A stretch of 33,931 bases of DNA from contig DBYO01000013.1 of NCBI GenBank assembly GCA_002310235.1, forward strand, positions 1 to 33,931, in the 5' to 3' direction. Shown piece by piece: positions 8,086 through 17,230 of this stretch. Made by a program: the position numbers and the translations under genes. The notes under the pieces were generated by a model. It saw only the letters and a program-made list of their open reading frames with translations, was not told the DNA's origin and did no database searches. This DNA comes from Bacteroidales bacterium UBA1184 (GTDB lineage: Bacteria; Bacteroidota; Bacteroidia; Bacteroidales; ML635J-15). How positions within the stretch are numbered: position 1 is the first letter of the stretch; each line of letters opens with the position of its first letter.

Positions 8086-11000
8086 CTATTGTTTTATAAC
8101 TACTTTTTTTACAACATTGGAGTATGTATCGATAAATCTTTCAATCTCTTCGTTGTTTATGTCTATGGTTTTACTTCTCGATACGAGCTTTATGCTAGTA
8201 TTGTCGTAGTCGGAGAGGAGAGTGAGGTACATTTCGGTTTTACCTTTGTTGTTTTCTATCAAATTGTTGAAGTCTTGTCTAAAACTGCTGTCGATTTCGT
8301 TTGTGTTGAGATATAGGTTTATCGACTTGGCGGTTACATTCTGCAGCATTTTTATATTGCTATAGAAGACTTGGAATATCTTTTCGTTGCCGTTGTTGTT
8401 GGCTTTGTCGTTGTATTTGCTTTTTGGGAAAGTCCTTTCCTTTATTTCGACATCGATTGACACTATATAGCCTTCGGAAAGATTTCCCTTGTAGGTGCTG
8501 TAGTCGTTGCCGTATAACGGGAATTTGAGCTCACCCTTGTAGTCGATAATTGCAAACTCACCATATATGTTGCCTGTCTTTTGCGACCTGCGCTCTTTGT
8601 TTTGGGTGACATAGCCGACTATAGTCATTTTCGCTTTTTTATTTCTGCTTTCAATAATCTTGGCGGCTTCGTCGAGTGTGGTGATGTTTGAGTTATTTAT
8701 AAATAATTTGTAGCGGTCGAGTGGATGTGCCGAAAGATATATTCCAAGTACCGAATATTCGTCCTGAAGTTTCTTCGGCATATATATCATCTTGTCTATT
8801 TTTGGAGGAAGTTTTGGGTATGATATTGAGAAAGAAGTATCGTCGGAAGCTCCGAAGAGCGACATGGTGTTGTCGTTGCTTTTCTGTTGTACCGAGCGCC
8901 CGAATTTTATAAGTGTGTCGATAAATGATTCGCTACCGTCGAACGAACTGCCGACAATTTGATCGCGTGAGGTTGCATTTGGATTTGTCGGAGAATCGAA
9001 ACTGTCGAATGTTCCGCCGAAGGCCATGGCTTCGATTGCTTTTTTGTTTACCGACTGCAGGTTGACGCGCGATACGAAATCAAAGATGTCTTTGTAAGGT
9101 CCGTTAGCTTCGCGTTCTGATATAATTGCCATTACCGCATTTTCGCCAACGCCCTTTATTCCACCAAGTCCGAAGCGTATGTCGCCGTTCTTTGTTACCG
9201 TGAAGTTTAGTCCACTTTCGTTGATATCTGGTAGTAGGACATTTATTTTCATCTGCTTGCATTCGTTCATAAACTTGGTAACCTCATCAATCTTATCTTT
9301 GTTTAGTGTGAGGTTGGCTGCCATGAATTCAGCGGGGTAGTGGGCCTTGAGGTAGGCTGTCTGATACGAAACCCAAGCGTAACATGCCGCATGCGACTTG
9401 TTGAACGCATACGAAGCAAAACTCTCCCAGTCGCTCCAAATCTTTTCCAGTATTTTTGGATCGTGTCCGTTTTTCTTGCCCCCTTCGATGAATTTTGGCT
9501 TCATGGCATCGACGATGTCCTTTTTCTTCTTACCCATAGCCTTACGCAGAGCATCGCTTTCGCCACGAGTGAAGTCGGCCAACAGTCTTGATAGAAGCAT
9601 GACCTGCTCCTGATATACGGTAATGCCGTAAGTATCCTTCAGGTACTTTTCCATTACTTGAATGTCGTAGGTAATGGGTTCCTTGCCATGCTTTCGTGCG
9701 ATAAACTGTGGAATGTACGCCATTGGTCCTGGACGGTATAAGGCGTTCATTGCGATGAGGTCTTCAAATACTGAGGGCTGGAGTTCTCTCAGATATTTTT
9801 GCATACCAGCCGATTCAAACTGGAATATTCCGACTGTCTTTCCGGCGCAGTAAATCTTGAAAGTATCAGGATCGTCAATTGGAATGCTGTTTATGTCTAA
9901 GTCTATTTCTTTCGATTTCTTTATGTTGGCAACTGCTTCCTTCATAATGGAAAGCGTAATCAGTCCAAGGAAGTCCATCTTGATAAGACCAACACTTTCG
10001 ATAACATGTCCATCGTACTGGGTTACTGGCAGGCGTCGTTCCGATTCCTTGTCCTCGATAGTGCTTATCGGTGCGAATTTCGTGAGATCGTCGGCTCCTA
10101 TAATGAACCCGCAAGCGTGTATTCCAACTTGACGTATAGTGCCTTCAAGTTCTTCGGCATATTCTATCATTGATGCTACGTTGCGGTCATCGCCTTCTAT
10201 TATGCCTTTTATTTCGGGTACGTATTTTATACAGTTTTTCAGATTTACCTTTGGTTCCTTTCCTTTTTCATCCTTTATTTTTTCATCGAACTTGTCGGGA
10301 ATCATGGCTTTTATTTCGGCTACTCGTTGTAGAGGAACTCCTTGTACGCGACCAACATCGGCAATTGCTGACTTTGTCGCCATTGTTCCGTAGGTTATGA
10401 TATGAGCCACTTTTTCCTCTCCATATTTCTGGGTTACCCAGTCGAGTACTTTGCCTCGTCCGGCATCGTCAAAGTCAACATCGATATCGGGGAGTGATAT
10501 ACGGTCGGGGTTTAGGAAACGCTCGAACAGAAGATCGTACTTTAGTGGGTCGAGGTCGGTAATGTGCAGACAGTAGGCTACGACAGAGCCAGCTGCCGAA
10601 CCACGTCCCGGGCCTACCCATACACCAAGTTCCTCTCTGGCACCACGTATATAGTCTTGTACAATAAGGAAGTATCCAGGGAAACCCATGGTCTTCATGA
10701 TGTGCAGTTCGAATTTTATTCGGTCTATCTGCTCTTTGGTAAGTTCTTCTCCGTATCGTTTGTGTGCGCCTTCCCACGCAAGTTTTGCAAGGTAGTCGGC
10801 TTCAAGCTTAATGCGGTACAACTTTTCGTAGCCGCCGATTTTCTTTATCTTTTTTTCGGCATCTTCCTGCGACATTACAACGTTTCCGTTTTCGTCGCGG
10901 GTGAATTCGTTGAAAAGATCCTCATGTGTGAATTTCTGGCGATATTCTTCTTCTGTGCCGAAATCTTCGGGAATAGGGAATGCCGGCATGATAGGACCTG

Positions 11001-12015
11001 AATCTATGTCGTAAACTTCAACTTTGTTGGCTATTTCCATTGTATTCTCCAAAGCTTCGGGCAGGTCGGAGAAAATAGCTTCCATTTCTTCTGGCGACTT
11101 TAGCCATTCTTGTTTGGTGTACGACATTCCTCTGTTCGGGTCGTTAAGTAATGTCTGTGTACTCAGACAGATGAGTCTTTCGTGGGCTTCGCCGTGCTCC
11201 TCTTCAACAAAATGAACATCGTTGGTTGCTATAATCTTGATGTCGTGCTTTCTAGCCAATTCGACCAGAACCTTGTTCACGGCTTTCTGACGCTCGTATG
11301 TGTCGCGGGCTCCGCCAGGCTTGTCGGTCTTATGACGCTGAAGTTCAATGTAGTAATCGTCGCCAAATACGCGCTTAAACCAAAGTATTGATTCTTCGGC
11401 CTTGTCGAGCTTGTTGGCGATTATAAGTTGCGGTATTTCACCACCGAGGCAGGCTGAACTGGCGATTATTCCTTCATGATATTTTTCTAGAACTTCCTTG
11501 TCGATTCTTGGCGTGCTGTAGTAGCCTTGTGTGAAACCGATCGACGACAAGCGGCAGAGATTCTGGTAGCCGGTCTTGTTTTTGGCTAGTAATATTAAAT
11601 GGTATCCGCTGCTGTCCACGATTTTCATTTTTCCAGTTTCGGGCGAAGGTTCGCGGTAGTCCTTGTCCTTGTCGTGCAAGGTACGGCGTGCGCAGTATGC
11701 TTCAATGCCGATTATAGGCTTGAATATTTGTTTCTTCAGCTCGTCTATCTTTTGATTGGCTGCTGATTTTTCATCTTCTGTGGCATCTTCTTTTGCAAGA
11801 ATCTTTTCTTGTTCTTTTATTTTGTCCTTGGTTTTCCCGTTTACACCTTTAATTGTATCCATAAAGTCCTTTATGCCGTACATGTTTCCATGGTCGGTAA
11901 GGGCAAGTGCATACATGCCGTTTTTCATGGCTTTGTTTATCAAATCCGGAACCTTCGACATTCCGTCGAGTACAGAGTAGTGAGAGTGAACGTGTAAGTG
12001 CGTGAAACTAATCAT
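8086..12015 (-). CDS. dnaE: DNA polymerase III alpha subunit
   Basis: 1309 residues. This is the replicative polymerase of the chromosome. The N-terminal PHP domain starts HLHVHSHYSVLDG and keeps its metal-binding histidines. The palm domain has GPGRGSAAGS and the catalytic PDIDVDF motif with D512 and D514. Then come the fingers (YRPGPMAYIP, YGITVYQEQVM, AMGKKKKD), the tandem helix-hairpin-helix (FGLGGIKGVGENA) and a C-terminal OB fold (KAKMTIVGYVTQNKERRSQK). It is longer than the roughly 1160-residue E. coli protein. Part of the excess is a lysine/glutamate-rich, probably helical insertion at about residues 52-98 of the PHP domain. A near-consensus -7 box lies 25 bases upstream. Confidence 0.97.
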   Translation of the reverse strand: MISFTHLHVHSHYSVLDGMSKVPDLINKAMKNGMYALALTDHGNMYGIKDFMDTIKGVNGKTKDKIKEQEKILAKEDATEDEKSAANQKIDELKKQIFKPIIGIEAYCARRTLHDKDKDYREPSPETGKMKIVDSSGYHLILLAKNKTGYQNLCRLSSIGFTQGYYSTPRIDKEVLEKYHEGIIASSACLGGEIPQLIIANKLDKAEESILWFKRVFGDDYYIELQRHKTDKPGGARDTYERQKAVNKVLVELARKHDIKIIATNDVHFVEEEHGEAHERLICLSTQTLLNDPNRGMSYTKQEWLKSPEEMEAIFSDLPEALENTMEIANKVEVYDIDSGPIMPAFPIPEDFGTEEEYRQKFTHEDLFNEFTRDENGNVVMSQEDAEKKIKKIGGYEKLYRIKLEADYLAKLAWEGAHKRYGEELTKEQIDRIKFELHIMKTMGFPGYFLIVQDYIRGAREELGVWVGPGRGSAAGSVVAYCLHITDLDPLKYDLLFERFLNPDRISLPDIDVDFDDAGRGKVLDWVTQKYGEEKVAHIITYGTMATKSAIADVGRVQGVPLQRVAEIKAMIPDKFDEKIKDEKGKEPKVNLKNCIKYVPEIKGIIEGDDRNVASMIEYAEELEGTIRQVGIHACGFIIGADDLTKFAPISTIEDKESERRLPVTQYDGHVIESVGLIKMDFLGLITLSIMKEAVANIKKSKEIDLDINSIPIDDPDTFKIYCAGKTVGIFQFESAGMQKYLRELQPSVFEDLIAMNALYRPGPMAYIPQFIARKHGKEPITYDIQVMEKYLKDTYGITVYQEQVMLLSRLLADFTRGESDALRKAMGKKKKDIVDAMKPKFIEGGKKNGHDPKILEKIWSDWESFASYAFNKSHAACYAWVSYQTAYLKAHYPAEFMAANLTLNKDKIDEVTKFMNECKQMKINVLLPDINESGLNFTVTKNGDIRFGLGGIKGVGENAVMAIISEREANGPYKDIFDFVSRVNLQSVNKKAIEAMAFGGTFDSFDSPTNPNATSRDQIVGSSFDGSESFIDTLIKFGRSVQQKSNDNTMSLFGASDDTSFSISYPKLPPKIDKMIYMPKKLQDEYSVLGIYLSAHPLDRYKLFINNSNITTLDEAAKIIESRNKKAKMTIVGYVTQNKERRSQKTGNIYGEFAIIDYKGELKFPLYGNDYSTYKGNLSEGYIVSIDVEIKERTFPKSKYNDKANNNGNEKIFQVFYSNIKMLQNVTAKSINLYLNTNEIDSSFRQDFNNLIENNKGKTEMYLTLLSDYDNTSIKLVSRSKTIDINNEEIERFIDTYSNVVKKVVIKQ

Positions 12016-12040
12016 CTTGCAAATCTTAAAATACCAGCTA

Positions 12041-12048
12041 CGAAGTTA
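12041..12048 (-). promoter_or_regulatory. Probable -7 box of dnaE (TTCG variant)
   Basis: Minus-strand TAACTTCG differs from TAnnTTTG at one base and lies 25 bases before the dnaE start, the same distance as the exact boxes in this window. Confidence 0.45.
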
Positions 12049-12171
12049 GTGCGTTTGGTAGTTATCGGATGTATTTTTGACCTACTTTTTTTCAAAAAGT
12101 AATTAACAGATAGGTGTGATTTGTGAGTCGTTTGAGGCACAACGTTTTCTATTTTTTGTCTATGATATAAA

Positions 12172-12201
12172 ACAAAAAATGCCAGAGAAATCTGGCATTT
12201 T
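12172..12201. terminator. Terminator of the prolyl oligopeptidase gene
   Basis: AAAATGCCAGA (12176-12186), loop GAAA, TCTGGCATTTT (12191-12201). Read on the minus strand it ends in a T tract, 23 bases after the stop codon of the gene at 12224. It is symmetric, so it could also act in the other direction. The rest of 12016-12223 holds only the dnaE promoter region and an AT-rich 7-bp hairpin at 12084-12100. Confidence 0.9.
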
Positions 12202-12223
12202 CTATTTGTGTTATGATATTGGC

Positions 12224-14353
12224 TTAGTACTTTGGTTCTATTCCCATGTTGTAGAAAATGAACGAGTATATGTCAACCACCTCGTCGATAGCTTTGTCGA
12301 GTGGTTTGCCGCTTCCGTGGCCAGCATTGCTTTCGATGCGGATCAGGTGTGGCTTGTTGCCGATTTCGCTGTTCTGCAGAGTGGCTGCATACTTGAACGA
12401 GTGTGCTGGTACAACTCTGTCGTCGTGGTCTGCTGTGGTTACAAGGATTGCAGGGTAATCTACTCCGTCCTTTACAGAGTGCAATGGCGAATATTTATAT
12501 AGGTATTCGAACATTTCCTTGTTGTCCTCGCTTGTACCGTAGTCTATAGCCCAGTATCTGCCGATAGTGAACTTGTGGTAGCGGAGCATGTCCATTACGC
12601 CAACCTGTGGAATTGCCACAGCAAACAGGTCGGGTCGCTGGTTTACTACTGCGCCTACAAGCAGACCTCCGTTAGAACCACCCTGGATGGCAAGTTTTTC
12701 CTTGCATGTATATTTCTCGTTGATAAGGAACTCGGCTGCTGCTATGAAGTCATCGAATACATTTTGCTTCTGTAACTTGGTTCCTGCTTCGTGCCATTCC
12801 TTGCCGTATTCACCACCACCACGGATGTTAGCAACGGCGTAAACTCCGCCTTGTTCGAGCCATGCTATGCGTGTTGCACTGAAACTCGGTGTGAGCGAAA
12901 TATTGAATCCTCCGTATCCGTAGAGCAGGGTGGGGTTGGTGCCGTCAAGAGCGATGTCTTTCTTGTGGGTGAGGAAAATCGGAATCTTTGTTCCGTCCTT
13001 TGATTCATAGAACTTCTGTTCGGTAACATATTCATCCGAATTGAAACTGATTTCCGATTTCTTGTAAAGTTCCGACTTGTTGTTGGTAATGTCGTACTTA
13101 TAGATGAGCGACGGAGTTGTATAAGATGTTACTGTGTAGAATGTTTCGGTATCTTCTGGGTCTCCGCTAAATCCACCGATTGTTCCAATCATGTCGTTGT
13201 CAAGGTTGCTGATGAAATGTCCGTCCTCGTCGAAGATGCGTATTACGGTGTGAGCGTCCTTTGTGTAGTTGGCAATCAGCTTCTTGCCGATATGACTAAC
13301 GCCAGTAAGTACACCGGCATCCGATTTTGGAATAAGGTCTAACCATTTTGCAGGAGTTGGGTTGTCAAGGAAAATCTTGATAACCTTGTATTCTGGAGCG
13401 AAATAGTTGGTTATAACTACGAAGTTACCGTCTATTTCGTCGATTACGGCATAGTCGTTTTCGAAGTTGTCAACCAACTTTACGAAATCTGAGTTTGCTT
13501 TGTTGAGGTCCTTATAGTATAGGCAGTTGCCCGATGTTGATTCGCTTCCATAGATGACGAGGTAACGCTTGTTGATTACTTCGGCGGTGAAGCTTACATC
13601 TGGATTAGTCTTGTCTTCGTATGCAAGCTGGTCGTCCTTTTGTTCTGTTCCAACCTTGTGGTAGTAAAGCTGACCGTTTTCGTTTACGCCCGAAAGTTCG
13701 TTCTTCGGTTCTGGGAAACGGCTATAGAAGAATCCGTCGTCCTTCCAAGCTATGCTGGTGAATTTCACCCACATAAGGTGGTCGTTAAGTGTTTCGCCAG
13801 TTTCGATGTTCTTTACGAAAATTTCCTCCCAGTCGCTACCGTTGCGCGAGATGGCGTAGCCGAGGTAGTTCCCGTCGTCGGAAATGCCAAGGTTCGACAG
13901 TGCTACAGGGCCGTCGTCCGACAGTTTGTTGGGGTCGAGGAGTTCAACAGCTTCGCCGTCGAGTGAGTTCTTGTAGTACAGAACGCTCTGGTTCTGAAGG
14001 CCGTCGTTGCGGTAGAAGAAGTAGCGTTTTCCTTTTTTTGATGGAGCGCTTTCCTTAGGGTAGTTCATAATGTCCTTCAGGTGGTTTTTCATGTTTTCGC
14101 GATACGGAATCTTCGACAAGTAGTTGTTTGTGACTTCGTTCTGAGCCTTCACCCAGTTGGCGGTTTCATCCGAGAAATCGTCTTCGAGCCATCTATACGG
14201 GTCGGCTACTGCCGTTCCGAAATAGTTGTCGGTGGTGTCGCACTTCTTAGTCTCGGGGTACTTCAAAGGTTCGTCACTCGTTTTCGTTTCATTGCACGAT
14301 GATAACATAATCAATACATTTAAGGCTAAAATGCCGATACAATATTTCTTCAT
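12224..14353 (-). CDS. Prolyl oligopeptidase (S9A family), lipoprotein
   Basis: 709 residues from the chosen start. A lipoprotein signal ends in the lipobox LSSC, so the enzyme is probably tethered in the envelope. An N-terminal beta-propeller (about 40-420, beginning DPYRWLEDDFSDET) gates a C-terminal alpha/beta-hydrolase. The catalytic serine is S560 in GGSNGG, the aspartate is in ADHDDRVVP and the histidine in NAGHGSGKP, so the triad is complete. It should cleave short peptides after proline. The frame extends to a TTG at 14380, but that codon lies inside the -7 box at 14378-14385. The ATG at 14353 gives the lipoprotein signal and is the likely start. It is a single-gene unit with its own promoter and terminator. 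Confidence 0.95.
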   Translation of the reverse strand: MKKYCIGILALNVLIMLSSCNETKTSDEPLKYPETKKCDTTDNYFGTAVADPYRWLEDDFSDETANWVKAQNEVTNNYLSKIPYRENMKNHLKDIMNYPKESAPSKKGKRYFFYRNDGLQNQSVLYYKNSLDGEAVELLDPNKLSDDGPVALSNLGISDDGNYLGYAISRNGSDWEEIFVKNIETGETLNDHLMWVKFTSIAWKDDGFFYSRFPEPKNELSGVNENGQLYYHKVGTEQKDDQLAYEDKTNPDVSFTAEVINKRYLVIYGSESTSGNCLYYKDLNKANSDFVKLVDNFENDYAVIDEIDGNFVVITNYFAPEYKVIKIFLDNPTPAKWLDLIPKSDAGVLTGVSHIGKKLIANYTKDAHTVIRIFDEDGHFISNLDNDMIGTIGGFSGDPEDTETFYTVTSYTTPSLIYKYDITNNKSELYKKSEISFNSDEYVTEQKFYESKDGTKIPIFLTHKKDIALDGTNPTLLYGYGGFNISLTPSFSATRIAWLEQGGVYAVANIRGGGEYGKEWHEAGTKLQKQNVFDDFIAAAEFLINEKYTCKEKLAIQGGSNGGLLVGAVVNQRPDLFAVAIPQVGVMDMLRYHKFTIGRYWAIDYGTSEDNKEMFEYLYKYSPLHSVKDGVDYPAILVTTADHDDRVVPAHSFKYAATLQNSEIGNKPHLIRIESNAGHGSGKPLDKAIDEVVDIYSFIFYNMGIEPKY

Positions 14354-14377
14354 TTGTGTATGAATTTTAATTTTCTG

Positions 14378-14385
14378 CAAAGTTA
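14378..14385 (-). promoter_or_regulatory. -7 promoter box of the prolyl oligopeptidase gene
   Basis: Minus-strand TAACTTTG, an exact match, 24 bases before the ATG at 14353. It overlaps the alternative TTG start and argues against it. Confidence 0.65.
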
Positions 14386-14457
14386 CTCAATGCTATTAAT
14401 GTTTAGGCTGCCAATTCCTAAAAGAATGGTTAAAATTTAGGTGCGGAAGATGTTTTT

Positions 14458-15651
14458 TTAGTACATCATTCCAAACAACCACAGAGGAATCTTGTTGTCT
14501 ATGCCGATCTCGATTCCGTCTGCCACAACAAAACTGCCTTTTACTCCGCTTATCTGCTTGTATCCCTTTCCGTGTCCGCCAACCTCGAATACATAGTCGG
14601 AATTTACAAGAAAGTCGCCTTTTTGTGGCATGGCAATGCGATTTTCGAGCGAAAGCTGGTTGGCAAAGAATGTTTCCCGCACTGTGCCAGTCTCAACTTT
14701 CTCCGATAGGGCGTCCATTATGTTGGTGTTGCCGAACACAATCTTTTCGGGCTTCACAAGTTGTTTCAGTCCTTTGTCTTCTGAATATATCATGCGTATT
14801 ACGCCAGCCCTGTCGAGAAGGTCGAAAAGCCGCATAAGCTGGTTCCTGCCGATTTGCATCATCGTGCAAAGCGACTGGATGTTGAGCGTATAAGGAACCG
14901 TCTCTGCCAGAATCACGAGCAGTTGCTTGGCCTTTTTCAGCGAGGCATACTCTATTTCGGTTACGGCAGGAATGTCGTTGTCTATGATGGTATTTACAAC
15001 TTGCTGAACTTTTGTGAGATATGTGATTTCCGAACTTCCCCTGTAGTATGGATAGTAGCCCCGCTTCAAATACTTCTCGAATTTAGGAAGTACTTTGCTT
15101 TTGGCGGTAATCTGTGTTGCAATGTCATAGTGTGACTTTATGATTTCTGACAGCGAATACACCTTGTCGAAATGTTCTCCCTCAAAGTTTAGAAACTCTC
15201 TGAACGACAGTCCGTGCATTTCGAAGATTACGCATCTCCGCGACAGGTCGGCTATAGAGTTGTCGATTTCGAGCAACGACGAGCCTGTGAACACGATGTG
15301 CATATCTGGGTATGAGTCGTATATGTTTTTCACTTCTATCGGCCAGTTGGGATACCTGTGAACCTCGTCAAGAAAAAGGTATTCGCCACCGTGGGCATTG
15401 TGGTAGTCGGCAAGTTCGACCAATGTGTGCGCTGTAAACCAGATATTGTCGAGCGACACATACAGGGCTTTGCGTCTGTCTGCGATTCTCAGTTTTATGT
15501 ATTGTAGCATTATCGTGGTCTTGCCTACACCCCGCGCACCTTTTATGCCAATCAGTCTGTCTCCCCATTGTATCTTATCGAATAAATATCTGATAATGTC
15601 CGTAGATGTTTTTTCGATAAGCTGTGCCGATATTCTATATACACTTTCCAT
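14458..15651 (-). CDS. AAA_14/DUF4143-type ATPase
   Basis: 397 residues. Walker A GARGVGKTT is at residues 38-46, Walker B LFLDEVH at 92-98, followed by a sensor-like IVFTGSSLLEI. The middle is helical with a winged-helix-like part (about 245-300, IQSLCTMMQIGRNQLMRLFDLLDRAGVI). The end (YVFEVGGHGKGYKQI) resembles the PD-(D/E)XK-like tail common in this family. Members are abundant in Bacteroidetes and archaea. Their role is not established, though toxin-antitoxin-like or DNA-related functions have been proposed. It stands alone, with an exact -7 box and three phased repeats upstream. No terminator is evident. Confidence 0.88.
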   Translation of the reverse strand: MESVYRISAQLIEKTSTDIIRYLFDKIQWGDRLIGIKGARGVGKTTIMLQYIKLRIADRRKALYVSLDNIWFTAHTLVELADYHNAHGGEYLFLDEVHRYPNWPIEVKNIYDSYPDMHIVFTGSSLLEIDNSIADLSRRCVIFEMHGLSFREFLNFEGEHFDKVYSLSEIIKSHYDIATQITAKSKVLPKFEKYLKRGYYPYYRGSSEITYLTKVQQVVNTIIDNDIPAVTEIEYASLKKAKQLLVILAETVPYTLNIQSLCTMMQIGRNQLMRLFDLLDRAGVIRMIYSEDKGLKQLVKPEKIVFGNTNIMDALSEKVETGTVRETFFANQLSLENRIAMPQKGDFLVNSDYVFEVGGHGKGYKQISGVKGSFVVADGIEIGIDNKIPLWLFGMMY

Positions 15652-15687
15652 AAAATCAGTTGTTTAGTACAATTATATATCTTGCTG

Positions 15688-15695
15688 CAAAGATA
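15688..15695 (-). promoter_or_regulatory. -7 promoter box of the AAA ATPase gene
   Basis: Minus-strand TATCTTTG, an exact match, 36 bases before the ATG. The first of the three 15-bp repeats begins 5 bases further upstream. Confidence 0.6.
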
Positions 15696-15700
15696 TCAAA

Positions 15701-15779
15701 TTTTCTTTATATAGAAAAATATTATTATTTTTTTTTCTGTACATAGATGATTTTTGATAAATATTTTTCTTTACATAGA
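15701..15779 (-). repeat. Three 15-bp direct repeats at exactly 32-bp period (operator- or iteron-like)
   Basis: On the plus strand: TTTTCTTTATATAGA at 15701-15715, TTTTCTGTACATAGA at 15733-15747 and TTTTCTTTACATAGA at 15765-15779. In ATPase gene direction the unit is TCTATGTAAAGAAAA. The 32-bp step is about three helical turns, so all three sit on one face of the DNA. The 17-base gaps between them are not conserved. The copy nearest the gene overlaps the expected -33 region. The rest of 15652-15885 is AT-rich and holds the rimO promoter. Confidence 0.85.
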
Positions 15780-15861
15780 CGGTTTTGTTTGCGTGGGATG
15801 GTGGTATTAGGAGAAGTAAGATTGTTTATCAAGCGTTAGTGGCGATGATTAGCGTTTTTTG

Positions 15862-15869
15862 TATCTTTG
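15862..15869 (+). promoter_or_regulatory. -7 promoter box of rimO
   Basis: TATCTTTG, an exact match, 16 bases before the ATG at 15886. The longer frame, starting at a TTG at 15859, would run through this box. Confidence 0.65.
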
Positions 15870-15885
15870 CGCAAAATTTTCATCT

Positions 15886-17178
15886 ATGTCGAAGGTCAAT
15901 ATAGTGACGATGGGCTGCTCGAAGAATCTTGTTGATTCGGAGAAGCTTGCAGCACAGCTTGTAGCAAATGGCTACGAGGTTGTGTTCGATTCGGACGAGA
16001 CGGATGCCGAAATAGCGTTTGTAAATACTTGCGGTTTCATAAACGATGCCAAGGAGGAGTCGATAAATGCAATCTTGAAGCTTGCCGGCGAAAAGGGCAA
16101 GTCGAAATTGAAGAAGATTGTCGTGTTCGGATGCTTGTCGGCTCGCTACTACGACGACTTGAAGGCAGAACTGCCAGAGGTTGACTTTATGTGCGGCAAC
16201 TACAAGATTGACGAACTGCTAGCTTTCCTTGGCAAGAAGTCGGACGAGGGCAAGGCAAATTCGCGCGTGTCGAGTGCGGCAGGACATTACGCCTACCTTA
16301 AGATTTCGGAAGGTTGTGTGCGCAACTGTGCTTTCTGTGCAATTCCGCTGTTCAAGGGCAAGTATGTTTCGCGTCAGATGGACGATATTGTCACCGAGGC
16401 CGAGCAACTTGCAAAAAGCGGTGTCAAGGAACTGATACTCATTGCGCAGGACTTGTGCTACTACGGCTACGATATGGAACACCGCTTTATGTTGCCTGAA
16501 TTGGTAGAACGGTTGTCTGAAATCGCTGGTATCGAGTGGATTCGTCTGCACTACCTATATCCCTTCTTGTTCCCAGAGCGTCTGCTCGATGTCATCCGCG
16601 ACAACCCAAAGGTTTGCAAGTACATCGACATTCCCTTGCAGCATATTTCCGACAAGGTTCTCACGGGAATGCACCGCGGAGGCACAAAGCAGCAGACTAT
16701 TGCTTTGCTCAACAAGATTCGCAAGGCAATTCCAGAGGCGGTAATCCGCACCACTATGCTCGTCGGTTTCCCGAACGAGGGAGATGCTGAATTTGAGGAA
16801 CTTGTGAACTTTGTCAAGGAACAGAAATTCGACCGACTAGGCGTGTTTACATATTCCGAGGAGGACGGAACTGCTGCAGCGTCGGAATTCAGCGATGTTG
16901 TTCCGCAGGAAGTGAAGGACGAACGTGCCGAGCGTATAATGGAAATCCAGCAGGAAATCTCGTTGCAGTCCAATCTGGCGAAGATCGGCAAGACTTTCCG
17001 CGTGCTTATCGACTATATCGAAGACGATATGTTTGTCGGTCGTACCGAGTTCGACTCTGTGGAAGTTGATAACGAGGTTTTGTTCCCGTATTCCGAAAAA
17101 TACAAGGTCGGCGATTTTGTAAATGTCAAGATCGATGATGCTTCGGAATATGAACTGTATGGGAGCGTAGAATACTAA
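15886..17178 (+). CDS. rimO: Ribosomal protein S12 methylthiotransferase
   Basis: 430 residues. A radical-SAM enzyme that adds a methylthio group to the conserved aspartate of ribosomal protein S12. The N-terminal UPF0004 domain binds one [4Fe-4S] cluster through C11 (MGCSKN), C49 (NTCGF) and C83 (FGCLSARY). The radical-SAM cluster uses C144, C148 and C151 in CVRNCAFC. A C-terminal TRAM domain (about 365-430) closes the protein. The CSKNLVDSEKL motif and the FTYSEEDGTAA-like segment favour RimO over MiaB. The start is set by the -7 box at 15862-15869. It is a single gene, terminated at 17177-17206. Confidence 0.96.
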   Translation: MSKVNIVTMGCSKNLVDSEKLAAQLVANGYEVVFDSDETDAEIAFVNTCGFINDAKEESINAILKLAGEKGKSKLKKIVVFGCLSARYYDDLKAELPEVDFMCGNYKIDELLAFLGKKSDEGKANSRVSSAAGHYAYLKISEGCVRNCAFCAIPLFKGKYVSRQMDDIVTEAEQLAKSGVKELILIAQDLCYYGYDMEHRFMLPELVERLSEIAGIEWIRLHYLYPFLFPERLLDVIRDNPKVCKYIDIPLQHISDKVLTGMHRGGTKQQTIALLNKIRKAIPEAVIRTTMLVGFPNEGDAEFEELVNFVKEQKFDRLGVFTYSEEDGTAAASEFSDVVPQEVKDERAERIMEIQQEISLQSNLAKIGKTFRVLIDYIEDDMFVGRTEFDSVEVDNEVLFPYSEKYKVGDFVNVKIDDASEYELYGSVEY

Positions 17179-17206
17179 AAAAAGCACCAAATCGGTGCTT
17201 TTTTGA
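17177..17206. terminator. Bidirectional terminator between rimO and the Ldh_2 gene
   Basis: GCACC (17184-17188), loop AAATC, GGTGC (17194-17198), with A and T tracts on either side that can extend the stem. It directly follows the rimO stop and lies 25 bases from the stop of the convergent dehydrogenase gene. Confidence 0.9.
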
Positions 17207-17230
17207 TTATTTGAGCTTTAAGTGTTCGTT

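Noticed and set aside
12084..12100. ACTTTTT-TTC-AAAAAGT hairpin as a terminator
   Set aside because: It is wholly AT and lies upstream of dnaE rather than after a gene. The real terminator is at 12172-12201.
12016..12223. tRNA or small RNA gene in the longer intergenic regions
   Set aside because: No cloverleaf or T-loop sequence was found by eye here or in the regions at 15652-15885, 18347-18546 and 20332-20528.
15701..15779. CRISPR array or plasmid-type replication iterons
   Set aside because: Only three 15-bp units with 17-base gaps, located in a gene promoter, and no replication initiator gene nearby. Promoter operators are more likely.
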